A stretch of 64,000 nt of DNA from Macrotrachela quadricornifera (Eukaryota > Rotifera > Eurotatoria > Philodinida > Philodinidae), in assembly GCA_022393335.1 (NCBI GenBank), contig JAJEKB010020944.1:173583-237582 (forward strand), in the 5' to 3' direction. This document shows, in pieces, positions 24,119-36,083 of the stretch. Position 1 is the first letter of the stretch. Every line of letters starts with the position of its first letter. The notes below the pieces were generated by a model. The model was not told the DNA's origin. It searched no databases and saw only the letters and a list, made by a program, of their open reading frames with translations. The translations under genes and the position numbers were made by a program.

Positions 24119-27100
24119 ATGTCTTCTAAAGCTAGTCATTATCGATTAAGAAGTACCCTTGCAAATCAATATACTCCGAAAAGAAAAACTTTACAAATGA
24201 AAGTACCAGAAAAAAGTATGAAATTTCATCTAAGTTTTGATATCAATTCCATCAAAACTATTTTATTTGAATAGATTCCTTTACTGCAACAAATACTGAA
24301 CACTGTTTGATAAATTCCAATGGTAAATCAATTTCATTCATTCTGTGGTTTTAGCTTAAAATATGAGTTATAATGATTATTTGAGCATTCTATGAGATTT
24401 TTCAAAGAGTGATTAATTTACATATTTAAATTTACTAACTTTTAGATCAAAGCGAATCAAACGTGGTAAAGACAGCAAATATTAATGATACAAATGATTC
24501 TCGTATAACAACAATTGATCCTCACGATACAGCAATAGTAAATGATTTAAATGGTGAGTTTTTAATGATGTATGAGATATATGTAAAATATTTTGTCGAA
24601 TAAAAAATTTTATCCTCAGTTTTTTAGAGCATAATTTCAGTCTTTTGATAAATAAATTATATTTTTCATATTCATCATTATTTGCTTTTATTTTAGTATT
24701 GCACCGCCGTGCATCACCAACAGTATGTGATATTGCTGTATCTGCAATGATATTTAAAGTTCGCCGGTTACAAAACAATAAAGACATTGATATAATTTGT
24801 AAATTTTTTAATGCATTAGGTATGGAAAATATTCCAAGAAGCATGAAATCCATTCAAGAACAAATTCATCGCGATTTTGATATGAAACATTTTTGTAAAT
24901 GTTATTATATATGTTCTAATTGCGGCGCATCATATTTAAATCAGATTTTAGCTTGTCACTCTTGCACTGATGGATCATCAATATTTAAATTTTACTTATC
25001 TTCAATTAAACAACAGATTGAACAGCTAATGTTAACTGTTGGATTTTTTACAAAACTTAAAGAGCAAAAACTTGAAAATATCCATTTATTTTCTAATACA
25101 AAATATGGAGAAATTCTTCAAGAAATACAAAATAATGGGTTTACAATGATTATCAATTTTGATGGTATTTCAACTTGCAGCAAAACCTTATCTTTATGGC
25201 CATTCGTTTTGATTTTTAATGAACTGCCAATTCCAGATCGACGTTATTTGGAACATGTAATAGTCGCTGGTATTATATCAACTGCAAAAAAGCCAACGAA
25301 TTCTGTTGTTAAAACTTGCTTAGAGTTAATTTATGAACAATTAATACAGTTAGAAATGGGAAGAGAATTTTACATTCATGATATTGATCAACGACGAATT
25401 CTTCATTTTTATACAATTGCAAGTTCTACTGATAAACCAGCTGAAGCACTTATAGAAAATGTTGCATCATATAATGCTAAATATGGTTGTCCAAAATGCT
25501 TTGCTACTGGTATGTGCGCCATTGATACTTTTACTTAAAATTGTTTTTTTCAAAATTGTTAATTAATTTACCCAGCATTTGTAATCGATAGTGTTGAAAA
25601 TTTTTAATTGTTTATGTTATTAAATATTTTTATATTTATATTTAGGTGAATTATTCCACGGAGAACGAGGAAACGGTTCTAAATTAACAACATTTACTAT
25701 TCGTGTTTATCCATTTCTCGATTATCGCCCACGAACACAAGAGGAATGTTGTAAACTTGTTGAAGAATTACTTATTAAAATAAATCAAACAAAAAATAAC
25801 AATCTTGGAAATAACAACAAAAAAAAACTTATATCACAAAAAATTAAAAAAATATCAAAAAAAGAAACTTCTTTTGGCCATTTTGGTAGGATAGGTTTAT
25901 TAAAAATATATTAAATAGCGTTTGAATTTGAGATATTTTTGAGAAAAGATATTCATCATGAAGAAAGGACTTCGTAGATATGTAAAATCCTTTAAGTCAG
26001 TATTATATGAATAAAATTCAATTTAATAAATAAAAATTGTCTATTTATCATGATGACTTTAGTAATAAAATGATCGATTAAAACTATATAAAGAAAATTA
26101 TACTTTATTTATAATGCAAAAAGGGCACTAAACAGTTTATTTGTATTATTATAGGTGCTTGTCCATTAACGCAACTAAAATACTTTAATTATGGAACATC
26201 TTTTCTAACTGATTCACTTCATACAATTTATGCAGGTGCATATAAACAACTTTTACGTCTTTTATTTGATTCAGAATATCGTCGTCACTCTTGGTCTTTA
26301 TTCAATAAAATAGAAGAAATCGATGAAGTATTATCAAGAGTTCAAATTCCATCAACAACACAACGACGATTTCGTTCGATTAAATATATTAAAAAATTTA
26401 AAGGAAGTGAATTTCGTTGTTTGTTTCATTTTGGTACACCAGCAATTATCAAATTTACGGAAAATAATTTGCTGAAAAATCTAATATTATCATTTGTAAC
26501 AGCAATTAATCTTGCATCAGCGGATTATATAACATATGAAGATACTGAAAATGTTAAAAAATTATTAATTTATTTTGTTCAACATTTTCAAAATATATTT
26601 GGTTTACGCCATATGAGTTCTAATATACACTCTTTATTACATATTCATGAAAGCCTGAGATTTATTGGACCATTATGGTTTTACTCGACTTTTTCATTCG
26701 AAGGTGATAATATACTGTAATTTTATTTTTAATTTTATCTGATGCTCTTTATAGGAATCGATAAAGATTTAATAAGCACTGTACACGGAACAACCGAGTT
26801 TGCAAAACAGCTTTTACGTCAACATGTCTTATATCGTGATGCAATTATTAAACATAAAAATGAACATTTTCCTTTAGTTTTATTTAATTTTAATGAAGAT
26901 TTACTTGATCGAAAGCAATGTAAAATTAAATATAAATATTATGTTGATTCATGTAGTTTACCAAATACAGTATCTAAAGAATTTTATGATACTAGTGAAA
27001 ATGGTATTGCTACAAATGTTCAATCTTTTTTTAATGGTGACATTAGTTTTTTTAATTCTTTGGTAATATCAGGTGTTTTAGTAAAAACTATTACAATGAC

Positions 27101-27431
27101 ACATGGAAAATTAGTTAATGATTGTTGTGTTTCATTTCAATTTGGAGATGATCAAATTAAATATGGACTTATACGTGCAATTGTTAAATCAAAGCAAGAT
27201 TCTGTTCGCTTATATATTGAAGAATTAATTGAAAAAAAACCAGAATCATCAAGATACAAGTTTAAAATAAATGATGAGCAATTTGAAGTTCCAAATATAT
27301 TTCAATTAAAACGTTCAAATATCTTTCATCTCAAACATCCTAAATGGATTTTAAAAAAAAATGCTATCATATGTCAACCTGGCAATTGTGTAACTGTTTT
27401 GGAATATCCTAACTTGAAAGATAGTAGCTAA
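24119..27431 (+). CDS. DDE transposase, CACTA/Plavaka-like, 7 exons, intact
   Basis: Exons 24119-24215, 24275-24322, 24446-24553, 24697-25509, 25646-25885, 26155-26703 and 26755-27431 all join at phase 1 and give 843 residues ending in TAA. A Cys cluster (KHFCKCYYICSNCG then CHSC) at residues 151-174 looks like a zinc knuckle. INFDGIS at 240 precedes LWPFVLIFNELPIP, the pattern seen in Plavaka/Tnp2-type transposases. GCPKC at 348-352 followed by GE begins the Cys-containing insertion. FLTDSLH at 452-458 supplies the D-x-x-H motif, and STFSFEGDN around 618 the final acid. I propose D240, D455 and E618 as the catalytic triad. The ATG follows directly on a TTTTTACAG acceptor. The protein acts in the nucleus on the element ends. 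The family is recognised from motif order; exact subfamily is uncertain. Confidence 0.85.
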
Positions 27432-27795
27432 ATAAATAAAAATATTTTTATTCATGATTAAAGATATATCCTTTTTTACATTGATAAACTGATATTAATA
27501 CAATAACTTAATCAGAATTTTAAGTGAAATAGTACTTCACTTCAGCTAATAGCTGAAATATTTTTTTTGATAATATTTGTCTTTACCTAAATATTTTATA
27601 TATAAATTTGAAAAAGAAATTAATTCATATTTCGAAGTTCTTTCAATTGTCAAATAATCGAAATCACGTAAGAAAAGTCAGGATGTATTGTTGATTATCG
27701 ATCAGACTGTATGGTTCAACTGATTCACAAGAAAGGTATGTAACACAAAGTATGTATGTTCGAATCTAACCTTCATCCTTATATATCTATCATTT

Positions 27796-28280
27796 AGACT
27801 AGTCTGGACGTTAACATCTGATTCAAGACGTATTCAAGGTAATATAGATGGCGTTATAAATGACTAGTCTGATATGTGCTATAGCAGCTATATATTTAAT
27901 ATATTATTTTTCATTTTTTAGATTTAGACGACCGTCATGACGTGCCATCAAGACTAGTTTCTTTTGTAGCTATGTGTCTGCGTCAGGTCTAGTCTGTGTT
28001 GTAGTCACAACATGCGTCACGTCTAGTCTTTTTCTCAAAAAGTCCTCCTCCTGGACTAGTCTACCTAACATCGTCTTTTTACTAGTCGCAGACTAGTCCG
28101 TTTTGCTAAAAAGACTAGTCCTATTAGGCACATTGACGCTCGTCGATTGCAGAGACAAGACGAATACTGTAGACTATGAATGATTTCAGACTAGTCCAGA
28201 AGGAGGACTTTTTGAGAAAAAGACTAGAAGTGACGTGCGTCATGACTAGAAAAAAGACTAGTCTTTTTACTAGTCCTTTG
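27796..28280. repeat. Right subterminal repeat array of the transposon
   Basis: About a dozen CTAGTC or GACTAG motifs in both orientations, again interspersed with ACGTC-type motifs. It is the counterpart of the array at 20601-21035 and ends 10 bases before the right terminal repeat. Confidence 0.85.
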
Positions 28281-28290
28281 CTCGCCTGGG

Positions 28291-30390
28291 TTATGATGGA
28301 AATTCTACTGGTCGATTTTTGAAGCTATCTGATTAGCTGTCGTGCTAGCTTGAGATGGTTCGAAATGTTCATGACGTGTTGAGTATGTGCTTGTTGAAAA
28401 ATTGTTAGACAGTGTTGGGTCTTCGCGTACTTTAATTAGGAACGGTCAAAAGTTGTTTGTTTAGGGAAGAAAGGCAATTATATTATGTAACTAAGAACAA
28501 TCATGTCCAAATTCCTTGTCCTCCATAATGGTGTTTTCAGAAATAGAATTTTTTCAACGTCGTGCTAACTTCATATCGATTTCATATTTTTAATCCTGCA
28601 GGAATTGCGCTGAAAGCTTTTTTATTCTACTACATATGACTATTATCAATAAATTTTATCTTCATAATTTTTACATTAAGTTGTAGTTTGATTTTGAGAA
28701 TGAAAAAGAATTTGTTTTTAGAATTCATCAATATCTTAAAAATTGTTCATGGGATAAAAAGTATACATTTCAACTCATAAATAGAAACTACAGAAAGACG
28801 TTTCACTATTGTTTATTAGACATATTTTTCCATATATGTGATTTGATTATTATAATCATTGTTTTGTATATTATTTTTATAGAACACACATGTGATACAT
28901 ACCAGTAAAATAAAAAAAATTTCACATTATAGATAATACGATTAAATGAATAATTAATCCTTTTATGAAAATTTAATTTAATATCTTATTGATAGAATTT
29001 GTCATTCTTTTATTTCTTTTTCTTTTTTTAAAACATTTTGAAAATTAAAAAACTGTCTTGAATGAATCTATATATTTATTAATGGATTAAATTTTCTCTC
29101 TGTACAATCACTTAAGAAAATGAGTCTTGTTAAGCAAAAATATGAATTGATTAAATAACATAAAATCCTCTATTAATGTTATTAAAGACTGAATATAGTT
29201 CGGTATGTGTATTATTAGAGAAAAATATAAGAATATTTTGCACACTGTTTTGGGTGGGTACTCCACTGAAGAAGCATTTAGTAAATGGATACTAAAAGAT
29301 ACTGATTAAATGTTTAACTGCGTACTATATTTCACAATATTTTTAGGTATCCTGTTGTCAAAATCACAGTATATTGATGATCGAATCTAATTTTCGACCT
29401 TTTCCATTTTTGTTTCTCAAAGAAGAAATTCCTGACATTTTTTTTTTAAATTTAATTTTTTAAATTTTGAAAACTCAAGAAGATCAAATTTGTCCATCTA
29501 ACTAGGCTTGAACTAATCAGACCTCTATCAAACCACATCAGAGTAGTCTTCATTTGATTTATTATTGATATCGGCATGTTATCAACTGATAGATAACCAA
29601 GATATAATATAGAATAAAAATTAGTATGAAAAAACATTAATTTCTTATGTTTTATTGAGTTGTCCATATATGAATATGTGTATGTAAAAGAAAACGAGCA
29701 CTGAACAGTTACCATACAGAATATGATAAATCTAAGGTCCCCTGTAGAGCATTTATCAGTAAAATTACAGATTTAGGCACCCATAGAAGTACTTGTTCAT
29801 TTGACATACTGGTATGGATATCCAATGCAGTATCTATATTAGTATAATTATTGAGATTTTTCAAAGTACTCATATTAGGTATCCTGCTGAGGGTTTTTCA
29901 GTACGTGGGTAACCTGAACTCAATATTTCTTCTAGATGAAGTTAATAAAATCAATAAAAAGTAACTTTAAAAAAAATGAAACCTAAAACTAAGAAGTATT
30001 CGTGTTTTTCCACAAGTAAAACAAGAAATAAATAATATAGTAAGATGCAAGCAATTCAAATGTCGAGTGAAAAACTTTTTCAGATCATTCAATAGAGTTT
30101 CAGTTGATGATTACGAACATCTACTTTTTAACCTTAGCAAAAACCTCCTTCCATTTGAAAACTACGAGGTACTCGGAAGAAGTCGATTTTCAAGAAAAAT
30201 ACATTTTTTCACGAAATATGTAAAATTTTCGACTTTATTCGGTAGTTTTGGTGTTGAAACTATTTTTTCCTGAATCAGCATGATAAACTGAGTCTAGAAA
30301 AGTTTTCAAACTGACTCCAGATCCAAAACCATGTTGATGGTGGCGCATCGAATCTTGTGGAGTGCGCCGCTTATAGCTGAATTTTGTAAA
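28291..30390. other. Intergenic, no gene seen
   Basis: AT-rich sequence. GTATCCTG occurs twice (about 29346 and 29879) near similar TACT-rich flanks, possibly a small decayed repeat. No coding frame has a domain or splice support. Confidence 0.4.
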
Positions 30391-30399
30391 CCTATCTAG

Positions 30400-30710
30400 T
30401 TTTTCTACGTAAGTGATAGAGGCAAATATTTTATTTCATTCGATGTATCATACAATATTAGTCACAAAATTAAGCACCGCTTTTTTTCCACTCCTCTCTT
30501 GCGTTGTAAAATGGCGTTTTTACTGGGACCATATCCATTTTAGGCAGTATTTGACGGTTTTCAAATCCAAAACGCACCTGTAGTCACAAACTAAATGCAG
30601 ATTCTGAATCAACATAAGAAACTAAGTTAAATAAAGTATCTTTTAAGTTAATTTGACAACTTTCATTTTTTCTCATTTTTTCAGGCATTCTTGAAGAACT
30701 GAAAATTTTG
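30400..30710. repeat. Dispersed repeat, copy A
   Basis: CAAATATTTTATTTCATTCGA near 30422, then shared blocks through AAATAAAGTATCTTTTAA and ACAACTTTCATTTTTTCTCA near 30640-30680, align colinearly with 39985-40255 and, inverted and more closely, with 40290-40390. The mariner relic begins directly after this repeat, as if inserted into it. Confidence 0.65.
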
Positions 30711-30712
30711 CA

Positions 30713-31838
30713 TACAGGGTGTTCTATAAATAACACCCCGATAAGAAATTCAAATATCTCCGCTAGATGTCGGCCAAATGAGCTGATATTTTTACCAGTG
30801 ATAGCGGCTTGCTTAGAGTTTTTTTTTCATTTAAGAACCATGGAAATATCATTGTCCTATGTATTAAGATCAACATCAACAAGGGTTTATCACTTATTAC
30901 AGGTTGTACATAATACTATGGGATTGTTTCAAAGTATTTTTAATAAACTTTTTCTTGTTTATTTATGCTCTCTTATACACAAATAATGAGACTTTATCGT
31001 AAGTGAAGTGGATACATTCTTAAATTTCAGATACAAACTAATATATGGCACGGCACCAATTAAGTGTAAACGAGAAGAAGACATGAATTGTCAACACATG
31101 CATCGACTTGAATATCCAATTAATGTGCAACAATTATTCTCTAAGAAAATCAATAATAATCCTCCAGATCAAAAGACCATAAGATCACTTATGAACAAAT
31201 TTGAACAGATTGGCTCGCTACTCAATACTGAACCATCTGGTAGACCAGTATCAGGCAGTGACCAAGCAACAAAAGATGAAGTTTCGTCAATTTTAAAAGA
31301 AGAACCTCGAATGTCACATCGTCAAATGAGCACAGACTTAAACATTTCAATACCTTCAGTTCAACGTATCTACAAAACTATGGGATTTAAGCCATATGTT
31401 CCTCGATTGATTCATGAGCTTAATGGAGATGCCTTCGATCGACGCAATGAATATTGCGAAACATTTCTATCGCTTCTGGAAGACGAGTTTCATCTTATCC
31501 ATCGTGTCATCTGCTCGGATGAGGCAGTATTTAAATTTAATGGGCATATTAATCGTCATAATTTTATCTATTGGGCAACTCAAAATCCAAATGTCACAAT
31601 TGACCAAACAACACAAGCAGAAGGGCTTATTGTATTGGCTGGAATTTGATCCCAGGATGTGATCGGATCTCACATCTTCGAAAATACAGTAACTAGTCAA
31701 AGTTATATCAAAATGTTGAATTATTTATACTTCTACCCATTATTTTGTGATCTATCATATAATGAATCTTTGTTCTTCATGCACGATGGCGTGCCAACAC
31801 ATTCTCACCCTAATATTCGAGATTAGTTGAGGTATGTT
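30713..31838 (+). pseudogene. Tc1/mariner-type transposon relic, 3' end lost
   Basis: Starts at TA + CAGGGTGTTCTATAAATAAC, a typical mariner-like left terminal repeat next to its TA target. The frame from about 31008 to 31649 encodes a transposase N-terminal helix-turn-helix region (VQQLFSKKINNNPPDQKTIR, EPSGRPVS, SIPSVQRIYKTMGF) and the first catalytic part, CSDEAVFKFNG. A TGA at 31648-31650 interrupts it; the same frame continues with IGSHIFENTVTSQSYIKML and the second acidic motif HDGVPTH near 31787. It stops at TAG near 31825. The third catalytic region and the right terminal repeat are absent: at 31839 another element begins. Clearly inactive. Confidence 0.8.
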
Positions 31839-31965
31839 CAGATTTCCGCAAAAAGAAATTTCCGAAATTACCTGAAATTGAACGTATACTAAGCGACATC
31901 ACATCTCGAGAACTGATTTACATATCCTACCGCTAAACAGAAGAACTTTCAGTAATTTCAGTAAT

Positions 31966-32320
31966 TACGAAGAAATTTCAGTAATTATTAGGAAATTTCC
32001 ATAATTTCTATTTCTATATTTTATACATATAAGATAAATATTAGTTTAGATATAAGGACCCTACCCCCAAGAATAGTAGAAATTTCAGTAATTACCTAGA
32101 AATTTCAGTAATTACTAGGAAATTTCCATAATTTCTATTTATTTATGTTATACATATAACATAAATATTGGTTTAGATATGAGGACCCTACCCCCAAGAA
32201 TAGTAGAAATTTCAGTAATTACTACGAATTTTCCATAATTTCTCTTTCTATATTTTCTACATATAACATAAAAATCAGTATAGATATAAGGACCCTTCCC
32301 CCAAAAATTATGAATATTAT
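31966..32320. repeat. Tandem repeat, about 3 copies of ~118 bp
   Basis: Each unit runs from GAAATTTCAGTAATTA through CCATAATTTCT and an ATATAA-rich middle to GGACCCTACCCCCAAGAATA. The GGACCCT motif recurs near 32059, 32184 and 32290. Copies differ by scattered substitutions. Confidence 0.85.
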
Positions 32321-32596
32321 TGAAATGCCTAAACAACCGCAAGATGATGTTAAAAACACTTACATGTCACTTTCTATATAAATATGTGAACTGCTGCATC
32401 TTCCATTTGAAAATAAAACAATATTGCACCAAATAATCTCTTTTGAGTATTTTCTAATACAACTATTCTAAACCATGTGGGCATCTATCCCTCACCCTCA
32501 ATACGACTCTCAAATGTATATATAGTTTTAAGATATATGTATTTAAAAAAAAAACGAAATTATAGAAATTTCGTAATAATTACTAGATTTGAACAT

Positions 32597-32940
32597 AGAT
32601 ACATGATATATTTAAAGAAGTTATGCAAATTTTCTCGCAATTACTAAAATTTCAAGGTAATTACCGAAATTACTATATTTTCGTATATCATGTGGGGTAT
32701 GGTTCTTAAAACTCTACTCACTTTTATGAGATAGATACATGATATATTTAAAGAAATTATAGAAATTTTCTGGTAATTACTAAAATTTCAAGGTAATTAC
32801 GGAAATTTCTTCTATCATATGGGGTATGGCTCTTAAAACTCTACTCACTTTTTTGAGATAGATACATGATATATTTAAAGAAATTATAGAAATTTCCTAT
32901 TAATTATTAAAATTTATAAGTGATTTCAGAAATTACTGAA
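32597..32940. repeat. Tandem repeat, about 3 copies of ~130 bp
   Basis: AGATACATGATATATTTAAA begins units at 32597, 32733 and 32860. Each is followed by GAAATTTTCT..AATTACTAAAATTTC, and the first two by GGGGTATGG and CTTAAAACTCTACTCACTTT. Confidence 0.85.
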
Positions 32941-33066
32941 AATGTTTTTGTACTTTCTTGTGGTATTGAGGTTAATTTTCGGTACTTACTGAAACTTGCA
33001 TTTTATATAGCTGTAATTTCCGAAATTTGCATTTTTAACAGGGAAATTTCCTTTTTTGGAAATCTG

Positions 33067-33418
33067 CCCACTGCTGTAAGTATCAATAATTAGTTAGGCA
33101 GAAGATTCTTTTGTCAAACTGAGCTAATAATTTTTGAATGCGAAGAATGCAGAGATCTCTACTACTTTTTTCATAAAACACGAACGACAAGGAAGAGGAG
33201 CCTAAGATGAATAGCATATATACTGCTGGTAATAGGCTACAGTATAGTCTCTGCGAGATATCTCTTGATCATATGGTTCAAACAGAACAGATAAAACGAA
33301 GGAATAATCTAGGGGTGGACTAATCATTTTTGAACCCATAGTATGTATTTAAATTCTTTGTAGTTGCATCGTATGTATGATCAAATTCAATAAATACAAA
33401 ATATGCTTTATTTTCAGA
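33067..33418. other. No gene seen
   Basis: Short AT-rich stretch between the nested elements and the first recognisable exon of the receptor pseudogene. The expected upstream exons of that receptor are not found here. Confidence 0.5.
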
Positions 33419-34458
33419 ATAACGTAACCTATGGGCATCTATTCAATAATACTTGTAATAATGTTTGCTCAGAACCACATCACTGTTGTAGTTCAAGAAT
33501 GCAAAAATACTGTCCACCATTATTTGAATTTCCTGCAGAATCTACTGCCTGGAGTCAAGTGCATTTTGTTTATTCATGGAATCGAACGAATAAATCGCCA
33601 ACCTTACCAGATTATATCTGTTATGATGAAGAACGATGTGCTATTTCTCAACCAGATATTCGTTTTCGAAAACTAAGTGATCCATCCACAGTTCTTTCTA
33701 GCCAGTTTTCAAACACTACCACTTTATTCGGAGATTGGGTTTCACAAGTCAAACGCATTCGAATGCAAATGGGTAAACGATGTTCAATAACAATCAACGA
33801 AACAACGAATGATTGCCTTGAAACTACTCAATTTCGATGTGGAAAGAAATGTATCTCTAAACATCGTCTGGTGGATAATCTTGCTGACTGCCATGGAAAT
33901 ATCGACGAACAATACAATGATAGTTGTTCTCTAAATCAAAAACATCGCTTCACTTGTTTTTATGATAGATTGGGCAAGAATGAAACAATGTTTAGCAAAT
34001 ACACATACACGATTACGAGAGCAAATGGCGTGTAAAAAGACAAGCAAACTTCCTCATTTTTCTACTCTTTGTGATGGATACAAGGAACATGAAGAGATAA
34101 TTAACGGACAAGTTGAAACTGATGAAAGTAACTGTGAAGAATGGCAATGTGACAACCATTACACAAAATGTGATGGTGTATGGAATTGTCAAAATGGAGC
34201 AGATGAAGCAAAATGTTTTAATTCAGTTTGTAATGGACTATATGGACATCCATGTTTACTAATCAATACAACAGAATTGGTTTGTCTACCAATTGCTAAT
34301 ATCAATAATGGAATAGTTGACTGTTTAGGAGGAATTGATGAATGGAATTTATATCAGTCTCAATATGGTGCATACAAATATCGATGTTTAAGCAATAACA
34401 CTGATAATAAACCAACGATGAATGAGTGAGTCTTTTATAAAATCGATGTATATATACA

Positions 34459-35513
34459 CACAGGATGGCCCACTAGTCACACACTAAGAAGATAATATTG
34501 AATATTTTCATTGGAACTTCTGATGAAGGAACGGATTTTCTTATTGATGATAGAGGCATATTCAAGCATTAGTGATAAGGGCATGCCTAAGTAGACTCTC
34601 TATTAAGTAACCCTATTGACTTCAAGAAAAAAAATTTTGCTTTTTCATATATAAAAATCAATGATTTTGAATTTTATTCCAGGTCAAAGTCATTCTATTC
34701 GTGTTCATTTCAAAAAGAGAGCGTTTAGACATTTTTTGAATAGCTTTTGAGGAAAATAATATAAAGAAGCACGCTTTTCATCGTGAAAAAAGGAGATGAC
34801 GACATGTGAAAACATAGACGAAGAAATTTTTTATGTTATAAATACTTTCCTAAGAGTTGTAACTTGGCTTGCTTAAATTTTTATTTTCTGGATGTGCGAA
34901 AAACAGTTTCATCTAATCAAACCACAAAAAAAATATAGATTCTCTCGATTGATTTTTTGAATGAATGGCGTAATAATTTATACTGTAATAGCTAGAAATA
35001 GAGTCTTGGATAGTTTCTTGATTCTTCACTTAACAGTTCTAATGTATTTCTGAAAGTAAATCAATCAATGTCACGATCAGTACCAGCATGTTATTGTCTT
35101 TAGAGACTTTACATAAATCTTTCAAGAAAGCAGTACGAAAAATGTTTTCGCCTATGCTTTAATACGTCTTCATCTCCTTTTTTCATAGTGAGTAGTGTAG
35201 CTCTCTGTATTATTTTCTTCAAAAGCCATTCAAAAAATATCCAAACGCTCTCATTTTGAAATAAATATGAATAAAATGACTTCGATCTGAAACAAAATTC
35301 ACGATCATTGCTTTTTATTCATATATGAGAAAACAAAATTTTTTTCTTGAAGTCAATAGCGTTACTTAATAAGGAGTCGACCTAGGCATATCCTTATCAA
35401 TATAAAGCTTGAATATGCCTCTATCATCAATACAAAAATCAGCACCTTCATCAGAAGTTTTAATGAAGCTATTCAATTTTTTTCTTGGTGTGTGGCTTGA
35501 GGGTCATCCTGTA
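34459..35513. mobile_element. Long-arm foldback element inside the receptor intron
   Basis: The left end ACAGGATGGCCC...TCACACAC is mirrored by the right end GTGTGTGG...GGGTCATCCTGTA. Arms of several hundred bases pair (34461-34860 with about 35130-35511), including TTGACTTCAAGAAAAAAAAT against ATTTTTTTCTTGAAGTCAAT and GAGGCATATTCAAGC against its complement near 35410. Non-coding. The flanks are TATA-rich, so a TA target is possible but not provable. Confidence 0.75.
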
Positions 35514-36083
35514 TATGTATATATTCCAGTATCTGTGTGTACCTCTGTTCCCGGATCAAAGATCAAATAAGACTAGAAAGGAATGATTCTCAGAGGCTAT
35601 TATATAAGGGTATCCATAGATCCTTAAGAACTAATCTATGAGACTATCTATAGGTTCTCAAGAGAATAAGGCTAAAAGGTAGAAGACTACATGAACTATA
35701 AAAATAAGTACGATATAAGAGTATCAGGCTATAGGACTATCTATATATATACATGATGTGGGAGTGTCTGTATGTTTGTTTTCGGATGAAAAGTTGAAGG
35801 TTTGAAGTCATACTGTAGAGGAAAAAACAATCCTGTGGTATGCACAAGGTTATCACTAATTAAACAGTATTGCATCATTTTTTCGTATTTTTAAAAGTTT
35901 TGATAACTAATAAACTCCGAAGACTCACCTATTTGATAAAAACTGAAAAATTGTATTTTAGGAAATCATTATTACATAGTATTTTCTTTCTATTGAACAA
36001 ACGTCTCTTCAATAAATAATCAATAAAGATGAACAATAGAATTTAAGTTTAACTTTAATGACAATAAATGTTGTCTTTTATAG
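35514..36083. other. Remainder of the receptor intron
   Basis: AT-rich, non-coding, ending in a good acceptor (TTTTATAG at 36083). Confidence 0.5.

Larger units (their letters stand above)
20570..28290 (+). mobile_element. Apparently intact two-gene DNA transposon (CACTA/Plavaka-like, 7.7 kb)
   Basis: Termini are inverted copies: left CCCAAGCGAGCAAA at 20570 and right, read on the minus strand, CCCAGGCGAGCAAA ending at 28290. This is 13 of 14 identical. TT occurs immediately outside each end and may be a 2-bp target duplication. Dense arrays of CTAGTC/ACTAGTC motifs fill about 450-500 bases inside each end. Between them are two genes on the same strand: a BEN-like coiled-coil protein (21845-23781) and a DDE transposase (24119-27431). 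Every intron is GT-AG and every junction keeps frame, so nothing seen prevents function. The CACTA-type/Plavaka assignment comes from the transposase layout, not from the termini, which are CCCA rather than CACT. Confidence 0.85.
31839..33066. mobile_element. Non-coding element with inverted CAGATTTCC ends and internal tandem repeats
   Basis: Left CAGATTTCCGCAAAAAGAAATTTCC and right inverted CAGATTTCCAAAAAAGGAAATTTCC (each given in pieces) bracket 1.23 kb rich in GAAATTTC and GTAATTAC. No coding frame. It truncates the mariner relic on its left, giving a nested order of insertion. No target duplication could be recognised. Confidence 0.6.

Noticed and set aside
27690..27790. GTTCGAATC, resembling a tRNA B box
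   Set aside because: No acceptor-stem pairing or A box at the right distance; it lies in the transposon 3' region.
20561..31838. Shared GGTATGTT just before both the 20570 transposon and the 31839 element
   Set aside because: An 8-base match in AT-rich DNA at two sites can be chance, and the right flanks show no counterpart.
31966..32940. Possible CRISPR-like array because of regular repeats
   Set aside because: Units of 118-130 bp repeat over their full length with no unique spacers, in a eukaryotic context.
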